64,000 nucleotides of DNA from Glaciecola sp041380235 (GTDB lineage: Bacteria > Pseudomonadota > Gammaproteobacteria > Enterobacterales > Alteromonadaceae), in the NCBI RefSeq assembly GCF_041380235.1, contig NZ_JBGIYY010000004.1, positions 186,001 through 250,000 of the forward strand, written 5' to 3'. The notes under the pieces are model-generated. The model worked only from the letters and a program-made list of their open reading frames with translations, was not told the DNA's origin and did not search any database. Of the stretch, positions 54,327 through 63,364 are shown one piece after another. Numbering within the stretch: the first letter of the stretch is position 1; each line of letters begins with the position of its first letter. Both the position numbers and the translations under genes were made by a program.

Positions 54327-55628
54327 TTACGCCTGAGGCTTTCTTGGCGCACGACGACGTGGAGCGTCTTTGCGTGGGCCTCTCGTATTTCGCGCTCCCC
54401 CTTTGCCACCTGTTGGTCTGCCGCGCGGACTGCGTGGTTTCATTTTGGGTGGTCTAACATCTTCTAACAGAAACAAAGGGTTATAATCGGTTACGGGTAC
54501 ATCATGTCCAATGTATAGCTCAATCGCAGTTAAGTTTTGTGCATATTTTTCACAAGCAAAACTAATTGCTTTCCCGAGTTCACCAGCTCTGCCAGTTCGA
54601 CCGATACGATGCACGTAATCTTCAGCATCGTCGGGTAAGTCGTAGTTAAATACGTGGGTGACTTTGTCGATGTGTAAACCGCGAGCGGCGACGTCGGTAG
54701 CAACTAAAATATCCAAGTTGCCGTTGGTAAAGTCTTCCAAAATACTTAAACGTTTCTTTTGCTGTACGTCACCGCTTAACAAACCGACTCGATGTCCGTC
54801 ACCTTCCAACCAGCCTGCAATCCATTCGCAGTCATGTTTAGTGTTGGCAAACACAATCGCTTTATCAGGCCATTCTTCTTCCATAAGCGTTAACAGCAAC
54901 ACCGGCTTGTCTTCGTTAGATGGATAGAACAGCTCTTCGCTAATGCGTGAGTTCGTTTTAGTGTCAGGTGTAGATTCGACGCTAATTGGATTGTTCATGT
55001 GTTCGTAGGCAAGTTCCTGCACGCGATAGCTCAGCGTTGCAGAAAACAACATGTTTAATCGTTCGCTTGGCGGAGGCATGCGCCTAAACAAATAGCGGAT
55101 GTCTTTTATAAAGCCTAAATCGAACATACGGTCGGCTTCATCAAGCACGGCTACTTGGATGTTTTCAAGGCTATATACGTCTTGCTTGTAATAGTCGATG
55201 ATGCGACCACAAGTGCCTATTAGAATATCGACGCCGGCGGTAAGGGTATCGCGTTGACTTTCGTAACCTTCGCCCCCATATACCACTCCAACTGATAATT
55301 CAGTATGTTTACTGAGCAGTTTGGCGTCATTGTATATCTGCACCGCCAATTCTCGAGTAGGCGCCATAATGATGGCCTTTGGGCCATTTTTTGCGTTCTC
55401 TTTAGGATTGCTCAGAATATAATGGAATGTAGCGACCAAGAAGGCGATGGTTTTACCCGTGCCTGTTTGCGCTTGACCTGCAACATCTTTTTGTTCCAGC
55501 AATAGCGGCAAACTCATGTCTTGTATCGGCGTACATTGAGTAAGTTTAGCTTCATCCAATGCCTTAAGTACTAAGGGGTGGATCGGAAGCGTTGAAAATA
55601 ACGTATTGGTTAAATGTGTAGTTGGCAT
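54327..55628 (-). CDS. rhlB: ATP-dependent RNA helicase RhlB
   Basis: DEAD-box helicase of the RNA degradosome. The 433-residue product (E. coli 421) has the Q motif CTPIQ, Walker A AQTGTGKT near residue 58, VLDEADRMFDLGF near 163, SAT near 195 and HRIGRTGRAG near 340. The C-terminal tail of about 30 residues is basic and Arg/Pro/Gly rich, as in RhlB. It is divergent from trxA by 99 bp, as in E. coli. Confidence 0.95.
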   Translation of the reverse strand: MPTTHLTNTLFSTLPIHPLVLKALDEAKLTQCTPIQDMSLPLLLEQKDVAGQAQTGTGKTIAFLVATFHYILSNPKENAKNGPKAIIMAPTRELAVQIYNDAKLLSKHTELSVGVVYGGEGYESQRDTLTAGVDILIGTCGRIIDYYKQDVYSLENIQVAVLDEADRMFDLGFIKDIRYLFRRMPPPSERLNMLFSATLSYRVQELAYEHMNNPISVESTPDTKTNSRISEELFYPSNEDKPVLLLTLMEEEWPDKAIVFANTKHDCEWIAGWLEGDGHRVGLLSGDVQQKKRLSILEDFTNGNLDILVATDVAARGLHIDKVTHVFNYDLPDDAEDYVHRIGRTGRAGELGKAISFACEKYAQNLTAIELYIGHDVPVTDYNPLFLLEDVRPPKMKPRSPRGRPTGGKGGARNTRGPRKDAPRRRAPRKPQA

Positions 55629-55644
55629 AGCTTATAGCTTATCA

Positions 55645-55673
55645 TTGCTTGCATTGAAAACCGGTTCTATATA
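55645..55673 (+). promoter_or_regulatory. Candidate trxA promoter
   Basis: TTGCTT (55645-55650) and TATATA (55668-55673) with a 17-bp spacer, 55 bp before the trxA start. It lies in the gap between rhlB and trxA. Confidence 0.55.
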
Positions 55674-55727
55674 ACACTAGTAGGCAAATCTGAATAAGTC
55701 AGACAACATCCTAACTTGGAGAAAAGA

Positions 55728-56054
55728 ATGAGCGACAAAATTATCGCATTAAGTGACGACAAATTCGAAGCCGATGTAATCAAAGCATCTGGTCCTGTTT
55801 TAGTTGATTTTTGGGCAGAATGGTGCGGCCCGTGTAAGATGATCGCTCCCATCTTAGAGGAGATCGCGATCGAGTACGAAGGCAAGGTAACAGTTGCTAA
55901 GCTGAATGTCGATGAAAATAGTGAAGCACCACCTAGATATGGTATTCGCGGTATCCCAACCTTGCTATTATTTAAAGATGGTGCAGTGGCAGGAACCAAA
56001 GTGGGTGCCCTGTCGAAAACCCAATTGAAAGAATTCTTAGACGAACACATTTAA
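55728..56054 (+). CDS. trxA: Thioredoxin 1
   Basis: Reduces protein disulfides in the cytoplasm with electrons from thioredoxin reductase. The 108-residue product has the active-site WCGPC at about residues 32-36 in FWAEWCGPCKM and the cis-proline loop GIRGIPTLLLF near 71-81. ATG 55728 has GGAG seven bases upstream; an earlier in-frame start would add four residues. It is followed by a strong terminator and then rho, the E. coli gene order. Confidence 0.97.
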   Translation: MSDKIIALSDDKFEADVIKASGPVLVDFWAEWCGPCKMIAPILEEIAIEYEGKVTVAKLNVDENSEAPPRYGIRGIPTLLLFKDGAVAGTKVGALSKTQLKEFLDEHI

Positions 56055-56082
56055 GCCATTTGATAAATGCGATGGTGTAATT

Positions 56083-56126
56083 AAGCCAATCTGTATGCCC
56101 TGAGGCGCACATATTGGCTTTTTTTT
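56083..56126 (+). terminator. Rho-independent terminator of trxA
   Basis: AAGCCAAT (56083-56090) pairs with ATTGGCTT (56113-56120) with a further inner stem, and six more T follow. It is 29 bp after the trxA stop. Confidence 0.88.
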
Positions 56127-56373
56127 AAACTTTTTTATTAATTCATTGGTAAAACTGGACGATAAGTTATTTAGGTGCTACCTTTACAACACTCACCAAG
56201 TGTAATCGCTTCGCCTTAGGGCAATTCAAACTAAAAAATATGTATGATGTAAGCCATCAAGCAAATATGTGCGACCTGACCGACGGTTTCGATTACTCAA
56301 TATCAATTTAACTAAACTTCTTACAAGCAGAATATATTCCGTTTGCCTTTAATAAACTCAAAGACCCTCCAAC
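56127..56373 (+). other. Long rho leader region
   Basis: The 247 bp between the trxA terminator and rho hold no recognisable gene. Only a 23-codon open frame at 56240-56311 is present, which does not resemble the E. coli RhoL leader peptide. In E. coli rho autoregulates through termination in a long leader; a similar function here is inferred from position and length only. Confidence 0.4.
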
Positions 56374-57639
56374 ATGAATTTAACCGAATTAAAAGAAAAA
56401 CCCATTAGTGAACTAGTCTCCCTAGCTGAATCAATGGGCTTAGAAAACTTAGCACGCGCACGCAAACAAGATATTATCTTCTCTATCCTTAAATCTCATG
56501 CCAAAGGTGGCGAAGACATTTTTGGCGATGGCGCTTTAGAAATTTTGCAGGATGGCTTTGGGTTTTTGCGCTCTAGCGACTCTTCATACCTTGCCGGTCC
56601 TGACGATATTTATGTTTCACCTAGCCAAATCAGGCGCTTTAATCTTCGCACGGGTGATACGATATCCGGTAAAATCCGTCCACCAAAAGACAGTGAGCGT
56701 TATTTCGCCCTGTTAAAGATAAACGAAGTTAATTTTGACCGCCCAGAAAATTCTCGCAATAAAATACTTTTTGAAAACCTGACCCCTCTGCATGCAAATG
56801 AACGCTTGCGCATGCAAAGAGGTAACGGCAGTACAGAAGATATTACGGCCCGTGTGTTGGACCTTGCTTCTCCTATTGGACGGGGCCAGCGTGGATTAAT
56901 TGTGGCACCGCCAAAAGCGGGTAAAACCTTATTGCTACAAAACATCGCCCAATCAATAGCAGCCAATCACCCTGAGTGCCAACTCATGGTTTTGCTGATT
57001 GATGAGCGTCCAGAAGAAGTTACCGAAATGCAACGCTTGGTTCAGGGTGAAGTGATTGCTTCGACCTTTGATGAGCCGGCTAGTCGTCATGTACAGGTGG
57101 CCGAAATGGTCATTGAAAAAGCTAAGCGATTAGTTGAACATAAAAAAGACGTAGTGATTTTACTCGATTCTATTACGCGTTTAGCGCGAGCATACAACAC
57201 CGTTATTCCATCATCAGGCAAAGTATTGACCGGTGGTGTAGATGCAAATGCACTGCATAAGCCGAAGCGCTTCTTTGGTGCCGCACGTAATGTTGAAGAA
57301 GGCGGAAGTTTAACGATCATCGCAACCGCGTTGATTGATACTGGCTCTAAGATGGATGAAGTGATTTATGAAGAGTTTAAGGGCACGGGTAACATGGAAT
57401 TGCACCTTAACCGTAAAATTGCTGAAAAGCGGGTATTCCCAGCCATCGATATTAATCGTAGCGGAACACGTCGCGAGGAGCTTCTTACCACTCAAGATGA
57501 ACTACAAAAAATGTGGATCTTGCGCAAAATAGTGCATGACATGTCTGAAGTCGATGCTATTGAATTTTTAATCAGCCGCTTGTCTATGACTAAAACAAAC
57601 GATGAGTTCTTTGATTCGATGAAGCGCCAAAAAGGCTAA
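56374..57639 (+). CDS. rho: Transcription termination factor Rho
   Basis: Hexameric RNA-dependent ATPase that ends transcription. The 421-residue product (E. coli 419) has the N-terminal LTELKEKP start, the RNA-binding RNP-type motif DGFGFLRS near residue 63, Walker A APPKAGKT near 180, Walker B with LLIDERPEEV near 208, the SRHVQVAEMV segment and the R-loop GTGNMELHLNRK. A terminator follows at 57674. Highly conserved and certain. Confidence 0.98.
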   Translation: MNLTELKEKPISELVSLAESMGLENLARARKQDIIFSILKSHAKGGEDIFGDGALEILQDGFGFLRSSDSSYLAGPDDIYVSPSQIRRFNLRTGDTISGKIRPPKDSERYFALLKINEVNFDRPENSRNKILFENLTPLHANERLRMQRGNGSTEDITARVLDLASPIGRGQRGLIVAPPKAGKTLLLQNIAQSIAANHPECQLMVLLIDERPEEVTEMQRLVQGEVIASTFDEPASRHVQVAEMVIEKAKRLVEHKKDVVILLDSITRLARAYNTVIPSSGKVLTGGVDANALHKPKRFFGAARNVEEGGSLTIIATALIDTGSKMDEVIYEEFKGTGNMELHLNRKIAEKRVFPAIDINRSGTRREELLTTQDELQKMWILRKIVHDMSEVDAIEFLISRLSMTKTNDEFFDSMKRQKG

Positions 57640-57673
57640 TTTACTCGTAAAGAAAACTAACCTTATCATCCTC

Positions 57674-57708
57674 AAAGCCTATGAACCTTTTAGTTCATGG
57701 GCTTTTTT
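57674..57708 (+). terminator. Rho-independent terminator of rho
   Basis: A 13-bp stem from AAAGCCTATGAAC to GTTCATGGGCTTT, with one G-T pair and a 6-nt loop, is followed by T. It reaches the stop codon of the convergent gene. Confidence 0.9.
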
Positions 57709-58783
57709 ATTGGACGCTATTGCTTGTAGTAAGCGGCAGAATACCTATGCCATTTGAATGCAGAGACCCAAGGTACAAAGAGCCATTGTGCTCATACGCC
57801 GAAGTTACCGTAGTATAGCTATCTGGGGATTGATAGTTGGCCACTACGTTGCCATATAGGTCAAAACCTAATACAAAGCCATATGAGCTACTGGGTTCAA
57901 ACCATTCTAAAGGAAACGCCCCCATGATGCGGCGCACTGCGGGGTAAGCCGCTAGGCTTTCGACCCGCCAGTCACGCAGACTTACCATTCCGACCCAAAA
58001 CCGATCGGTACCATTGAAGCTAAGATTATCAGGCATAGCCGGGAGATTATTGGCGAATACTTTAGTCTGGCCTTTGTTTGTTCCGCTTAACTGAAATTTT
58101 AATATTCGAGATTTGCCAGTTTCGGCGACTAATAAATATTCATCATTTGGTCCCAGTGTAATGCCGTTGGCAAAAAACAAATTACTCATTAGTTGCGTGG
58201 TTTTGCCGCTTGTTGGTGAGTATTTAAAAACACCACCGGTGGCGGTGCCTTCAATAAAATCGTAGATGTAACCATTTAAATCATACCGAGCACTGGCATT
58301 AGAAAAATAGATATCGCCATTGGCGGCAATTTCATGGTGGTCAATGAGCAGCAAAGGACTGCCGCCATATTCTTTAACTAAAACAGTAATCTCACCTTCT
58401 GGCGTAATAGAGAGCAGGCCTTTCACTGGATCAGATACAATAAGATTACCCAAAGCATCGAGTCTAACGCCAAGTGGCCGTCCACCAGTATTGGCGATTA
58501 CTTTTAGATCATTTGGGCTGTGCATGGGAAATGCGACTACATCGCCGTTGTTAAGGCCGGTATAGACGATCCCATCAGAACTGACAAACACATCTTCTGG
58601 GCCGGCGAGAGCATTCGGGTTGACGACTCTGACATCATCGAGAGTCGTATTTTTCATGAACATGTTCTTCAGGCCGGCATTTGCATCGGGTTGCCAAGAT
58701 ATTGGTCGCACAGGTGAGATAGCATAGAGCACGCCGAAGGCGATAATCAATAAAACTGCCGCTGCAATAAGGGTGTTCTTCAT
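57707..58783 (-). CDS. Strictosidine synthase-like/SMP-30-type beta-propeller protein
   Basis: A 358-residue protein with one TM or signal segment (residues 4-22) and a six-bladed propeller of the strictosidine-synthase-like/SMP-30 superfamily. Segments such as GPEDVFVSSDGIVYTG, GRPLGVRLDALGNLIVSD and FFANGITLGPNDEYLLVAE are typical of this family (APMAP/SSL-type). Members are lactonases or esterases at most; the substrate is unknown. It starts 11 bp after the tricorn-type peptidase gene stop, so it is probably in one operon. Confidence 0.8.
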   Translation of the reverse strand: MKNTLIAAAVLLIIAFGVLYAISPVRPISWQPDANAGLKNMFMKNTTLDDVRVVNPNALAGPEDVFVSSDGIVYTGLNNGDVVAFPMHSPNDLKVIANTGGRPLGVRLDALGNLIVSDPVKGLLSITPEGEITVLVKEYGGSPLLLIDHHEIAANGDIYFSNASARYDLNGYIYDFIEGTATGGVFKYSPTSGKTTQLMSNLFFANGITLGPNDEYLLVAETGKSRILKFQLSGTNKGQTKVFANNLPAMPDNLSFNGTDRFWVGMVSLRDWRVESLAAYPAVRRIMGAFPLEWFEPSSSYGFVLGFDLYGNVVANYQSPDSYTTVTSAYEHNGSLYLGSLHSNGIGILPLTTSNSVQ

Positions 58784-58794
58784 TCGTATTCCTG

Positions 58795-61700
58795 TTATTT
58801 AATATCGTGAGCGGGTGTTTCGACTGATGGAAACGGTAAAGCTTTATAGTCGTTTACTGGCTCAGACACCAGTTTGTTTTGTAAGTACTCGATTGCAGCC
58901 ATAAGCTGAGCATCTTCACCATTAAAAGTAGCACTCGGTAAATTGGTAACTTCGATATCTGGACTGATACCTCTGCCTTCGGTGATCCAGCGTCCATCCA
59001 TGGCATATACAGGAAATTCAGCAACTCTAGCAATACCGCCATCGACTACTCGATTACCGCCGCTGAGCCAAACACCAGCGCCGGCGGTTTGTTTGCCGAT
59101 TACTGTGCCGAGATCAAGGGCTCGAATGCCTGCGGTAAATGTTTCGCCATCTGAATAGGTAAATTGGTCGGCTAACACAACTAAATGACCTCTGAAGGCT
59201 TGCTGCATATTCGTTGATTTTCCGCCATCAGTTGATTGCCAAAAGGACCATGCCCTGCGCATAAGTTTTTCAATAATTACGCTGTCGATATTCCCACCGC
59301 GATTGCGTCTAACATCAATAATCAGCCCCGGTTTTTCATATTGAGCATAAAATTCTCGCGCGAAACTGGCGATATCATTTGCACCCATGGCATATAGATG
59401 AAGATAGCCAATATCACTGTTTATCTGTATTACCTTATTGAGATTAGTAATCACCCAGTCTTGATAACGATATCGAGCTTCTGTTTGATAGCTGGCGGGC
59501 ACCACAATTGTTTGATGGGATTTGCGTCCACGTTTTAGGTCTAACAGCACTTGAGCGCCAGCGCTATTTAGCAGAGCACTATGAAGTTCCGCGGTATTTT
59601 TTATGCTTTTACCGTTGATGGCAGTGATAATATCGCCGTTTTGAGCATTTACGCCGGGCATAGCAAGCGGCGGTGCTTGGCTAAGTTGTTCTCTATCAAA
59701 CTGATATATTCGCGCAATTTTAACGCCGTTTTTATCGTCTAGATAAGCAGCACCTAAAGAGGCGGGTGCCGGCGCATTCATATCATTACTAATATCCCCA
59801 CCGCGGACTTGTGAATGCAGAGCGTTTAATTCACCCATCATTTGTTCAAAAATATCGTTGAGTTCGTGCCTAGCGCTTACTCTGCTGAGCAGTGGCATAT
59901 ATTTTTGTTTACTGGCCTGCCAGTCGATACCGCGCATATTGGCATCAAACAAAGAATCACGATGCATTAGCCAGGCGTCTTTAAAGATTTGCTGCCATTC
60001 ATCCTCTGGCGTAATGGCAAGCGACCAATTTGTCAGTTTTACCGAGACATCATCGGTGTCATCTGGAAATGAAGCGCTGGCCGGGATTACAAATAGCTTA
60101 GCGTTTTCGTCGGTTCCTTTTTGAACTAACAGCTGTTTACCATCTCCAGATATCGCTATGTTATTGACACCACCTGTAACATTTTTGAGCTTGTTACCAA
60201 AGCCAAACTCAATAGCTTTTAAATCACTGCTGCGTGAGTCATCGCGCTCTAATAAAAATAAATGAGATTCGGTAGCGATCAAGTTTTGATAGTTTCCACT
60301 CGGAGCATCGACTTGCCAGAGGCGGGTTTCGATGTTCTCAAAATCAATTTTTGCTGGCGTGTCATTTTCGTCCGCATCATCAGCAATTGGCGTATCTAGC
60401 TCGTTAGGCGCAGCAAATGGAAACGAAGAGTTTGTGCCTAAGGAAATTGCAAAAATTTGTCCGCGTTTATCTAACATTTGCCCCATGTTTCGGTCTCCCC
60501 AAGGAGAGCCAGGTGTTGGCGTAAAGCTCCTATCCGACAAGAAATATAGCCATTGGGAGTTACTTGAAAACGTTGGAGAATAAGCGTGATATTTTGTTGA
60601 TGTTAAGAGTTTGTTTTTGCCGCTTTTGATATCTCGCAAATAAATTTGAGCGCGCTCACTGGTACGTGCCTGATACGCGAAACTTAAAAATTGGCTGTCT
60701 GGCGAAAAAACAAGGTCGGTAATACTATTTTGCGCCTTAGCATCCATGATGAGTCTATTTTTTCCGCTTGATAAATCGAGTAAAAATACCTTGCCTGACT
60801 TATCTGTATGAGCAAGAAGTTCGCCACTCGGCGACAGCCACAGTCCGGTTCGCAAAATGCTACCGTCGTCAGTGAGCTGTTTTGGTGTGTCTTTGCCCCG
60901 ACCATCGAACTGCCAAATTTCATACTCTCCCGACACATCACTGATGGCGTAAATGTGTTTACCATCTTTGCTCAGAATTCCATGACGACTGCGGGATGTT
61001 GGATCGGTAGTAATATTCATCAATCGAGTGGTATCAGTATGCGCAACTGCGATACGTCCTCTGGCCGTTAGCACGACCTTTTTACCATTGTGACCTATGC
61101 TGATGTTTTCGAGATATTCTAAGGGATTGTTTATATAATGTGTGCGCAACAAAGTATTGTCTGACTGCAGCAAAATAGAGTAAGTGCTCACTTCATCGGT
61201 AGCGAGGTGTAGTTGCTTTAGGTCAGCGCCATGTTGAAAGACAATGCTGTTGTTTGATACAGATGGCGAGCGCACGGCCCAGTCAGTAAAGTTGGTATGT
61301 TGGCGAAAATCATCGCCGTTCTTATTCATTGACCATATATTGTCCAAACCAGATTGGTTACTGACAAAAAACAAACGGTCTTGGTAGAGCATCGGATAGC
61401 TGACTGAGCCAGAATGTGTGACGCTTAAGTGCCTTGCTTCTCGTTTGCTAGCTAAATCATATGACCATAATTCACCGCTTGCACCACCGCGGTATTGATT
61501 GGCGTTATCGCTCGAAATCTGTAAACCAAATTGAATAAAAAACACGGTACTGCCATCTTCAGAGATAGTGCCCTGCACGGCATCTGAAAGCGGTAATGTA
61601 CTGGTATTAAGGTCGCTAAGATTTAGAGTTTTTAGTTCATAACTGTTGTGCATGCCGGTTGCCGACATTGTGCTGTACAACAAAGTAGTATTATCCACCC

Positions 61701-62142
61701 AGCCGAGCAGTTTACTTGGCATTAGTTCAAAACTTACTTGACGAGGTGTGCCGCCAATACTCGGCATAACATATACCGATGGGACGCTGGCATAGTCGCT
61801 TACAAACGCAAGAGAGTTGCCGTCAGGTGAAATATGAGGCTGACTTTCAACATTAATATGAGAGCTAAGACGCACTGCCATTTGTTCGTTATCAGTGCTG
61901 ACATCCGCAATCCACAGATCTCCCTGACTCGCAAAGACCAGTGTATTGTCATGCAATGTTGGCTCAGTAAAGTAAGCAGTATTGGCTTGTGCCAACGCAT
62001 CAGCACTCGAGAACAATGCCACAAATGCTAATAAACTGGCAAGTTTGCGCTTTGCAGACCCGCGTTTAAGTGAATCAAGGAAACGCAAACCAATTTTATC
62101 ACCCAGGCTTTTAAGACAATAGCTTCGCAACGCTAAATTCAT
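58795..62142 (-). CDS. Tricorn-type S41 peptidase with beta-propeller and PDZ domains
   Basis: A 1115-residue exported protein. After a signal peptide near residues 32-52, a WD40/TolB-like propeller (to about 690) has repeated segments such as PHISPDGNSLAFVSD. A tricorn C1-like region includes LNALHSQVRGG, with a candidate catalytic His. A PDZ domain near 780-850 has GDIITAINGK. The S41 core near 900-1075 has IDVRRNRGGN and the nucleophile Ser in FTYSDGETFTAGIRA. Tricorn is a peptidase that trims peptides; substrate here is unknown. It precedes the propeller-protein gene by 11 bp. Confidence 0.85.
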   Translation of the reverse strand: MNLALRSYCLKSLGDKIGLRFLDSLKRGSAKRKLASLLAFVALFSSADALAQANTAYFTEPTLHDNTLVFASQGDLWIADVSTDNEQMAVRLSSHINVESQPHISPDGNSLAFVSDYASVPSVYVMPSIGGTPRQVSFELMPSKLLGWVDNTTLLYSTMSATGMHNSYELKTLNLSDLNTSTLPLSDAVQGTISEDGSTVFFIQFGLQISSDNANQYRGGASGELWSYDLASKREARHLSVTHSGSVSYPMLYQDRLFFVSNQSGLDNIWSMNKNGDDFRQHTNFTDWAVRSPSVSNNSIVFQHGADLKQLHLATDEVSTYSILLQSDNTLLRTHYINNPLEYLENISIGHNGKKVVLTARGRIAVAHTDTTRLMNITTDPTSRSRHGILSKDGKHIYAISDVSGEYEIWQFDGRGKDTPKQLTDDGSILRTGLWLSPSGELLAHTDKSGKVFLLDLSSGKNRLIMDAKAQNSITDLVFSPDSQFLSFAYQARTSERAQIYLRDIKSGKNKLLTSTKYHAYSPTFSSNSQWLYFLSDRSFTPTPGSPWGDRNMGQMLDKRGQIFAISLGTNSSFPFAAPNELDTPIADDADENDTPAKIDFENIETRLWQVDAPSGNYQNLIATESHLFLLERDDSRSSDLKAIEFGFGNKLKNVTGGVNNIAISGDGKQLLVQKGTDENAKLFVIPASASFPDDTDDVSVKLTNWSLAITPEDEWQQIFKDAWLMHRDSLFDANMRGIDWQASKQKYMPLLSRVSARHELNDIFEQMMGELNALHSQVRGGDISNDMNAPAPASLGAAYLDDKNGVKIARIYQFDREQLSQAPPLAMPGVNAQNGDIITAINGKSIKNTAELHSALLNSAGAQVLLDLKRGRKSHQTIVVPASYQTEARYRYQDWVITNLNKVIQINSDIGYLHLYAMGANDIASFAREFYAQYEKPGLIIDVRRNRGGNIDSVIIEKLMRRAWSFWQSTDGGKSTNMQQAFRGHLVVLADQFTYSDGETFTAGIRALDLGTVIGKQTAGAGVWLSGGNRVVDGGIARVAEFPVYAMDGRWITEGRGISPDIEVTNLPSATFNGEDAQLMAAIEYLQNKLVSEPVNDYKALPFPSVETPAHDIK

Positions 62143-62264
62143 AGTAGTGAAATTCTCATAAGTTATGAAACAGTGCGCAGGATAGCGAGTAAGCCCGATA
62201 CAGTCAAAATAACTAGTAAAAACTGATAATTTAAGGATGTCGCTCGCAATAAAAATACGCTTAA

Positions 62265-62702
62265 GCTAAGGTTGTAGGCACTGATAGGCTCATCGAGGTA
62301 TCGTTGAGTGAACATATGTATGAAGCCATTCCTCGCAAAGTAAAAGGCATTGCCGACAGTATGAATACGGTTGCTGAACTGACTTTACCGTTGGACTATA
62401 ACTACCCGATTACGTTTAACGATCACGACTTAATGGATCAAATGTTACCTACTTTAGTGCGCACTGCGGGTAGTGACAATGTGATAAATAGTAAGCCAGT
62501 GACCGGTGCCGAGGACTTTTCTTTCTTTCAAAAAGAAGTGCCCGGTGTATATTTGTGGGTGGGCGGTAAGCCTCTCGATGTGGCTGAAGAGGATGCTCCA
62601 GCGCATCATACACCTGAGTTTTTTGTGGACGACAGCGGTATGAAACTTGGCGTCAAACTACTCACGAACATGACTATCGATTATTTAAATAAGGGTCAAT
62701 AG
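62265..62702 (+). pseudogene. Remnant of an M20 family amidohydrolase (C-terminal part only)
   Basis: The open frame from a stop at 62262 covers about 145 codons resembling the C-terminal third of M20 amidohydrolases: VVGTDRL at the start (a relic of the usual VGT-x-R-T-L), then HMYEAIPRKVKGIADSM, NYPITFND, PVTGAEDFSFF (metal-binding Glu) and APAHHTPEF. The N-terminal metal-binding catalytic part is absent and the upstream 120 bp do not contain it. A start at TTG 62304 or ATG 62316 could allow a short product of about 130 residues, but it could not be an active enzyme. It is best read as a deletion remnant. Confidence 0.8.
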
Positions 62703-62875
62703 CAATTAAATAAACTGAAACTAGCAGCAATATGTGAATGAAAAAGAGTGACAGTTGTCGCTCTTTTTGTTTGTTTTGCCTATAATGTCGAGTTTTCACC
62801 ACGTGATTGCAGAAACAAGGCGATACAACCGTATATGTATTGTTCTCTCACGTACTATCTTCAAAAGGATACTTC

Positions 62876-63364
62876 ATGGCTCAAGTGGCAATAGTAATGG
62901 GTTCTAAGTCTGATTGGCCTACCATGCAGCAGGCAGCAAAAATGTTGCAAAATTTAGGCGTCTCTTTTGAAGCCAAAGTTGTCTCTGCTCACCGCACGCC
63001 TGCGTTGCTGACTGAGTTTTCTGAAACCGCTGCCGAAAAAGGCTTTCAGGTAATTATTGCAGGTGCCGGCGGTGCCGCGCATCTACCTGGCATGATTGCG
63101 GCCCACACCCACTTACCGGTGTTCGGTTGCCCAGTGCGTTCAAGTCAATTGAGCGGTTTAGATTCATTACTGTCAATCGTACAAATGCCTAAAGGCGTAG
63201 CAGTAGGCACGCTTGCGATAGGTGAAGCTGGAGCGGCAAATGCAGGTCTGTTAGCGGCACAGGTTATTGCTTTGACAGACACGCGCGTGCGCGAAAACGT
63301 GATTGCCTTCAGACAGAAACAAACCGATACGGTAATCGCAAATCAAAGCTTGGAGCTTGAATGA
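62876..63364 (+). CDS. purE: N5-carboxyaminoimidazole ribonucleotide mutase PurE
   Basis: Converts N5-CAIR to CAIR in purine synthesis. ATG 62876 with AAAAGG upstream gives 162 residues (E. coli 169). GSKSDWPTMQ at about residues 9-18 and VSAHRTPALL near 40 are the signature motifs. An earlier in-frame start at 62807 would add unrelated residues. It overlaps purK by 4 bp (ATGA). A TATAAT at 62781 could be the -10 of a promoter, but no good -35 was found. Confidence 0.96.
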   Translation: MAQVAIVMGSKSDWPTMQQAAKMLQNLGVSFEAKVVSAHRTPALLTEFSETAAEKGFQVIIAGAGGAAHLPGMIAAHTHLPVFGCPVRSSQLSGLDSLLSIVQMPKGVAVGTLAIGEAGAANAGLLAAQVIALTDTRVRENVIAFRQKQTDTVIANQSLELE

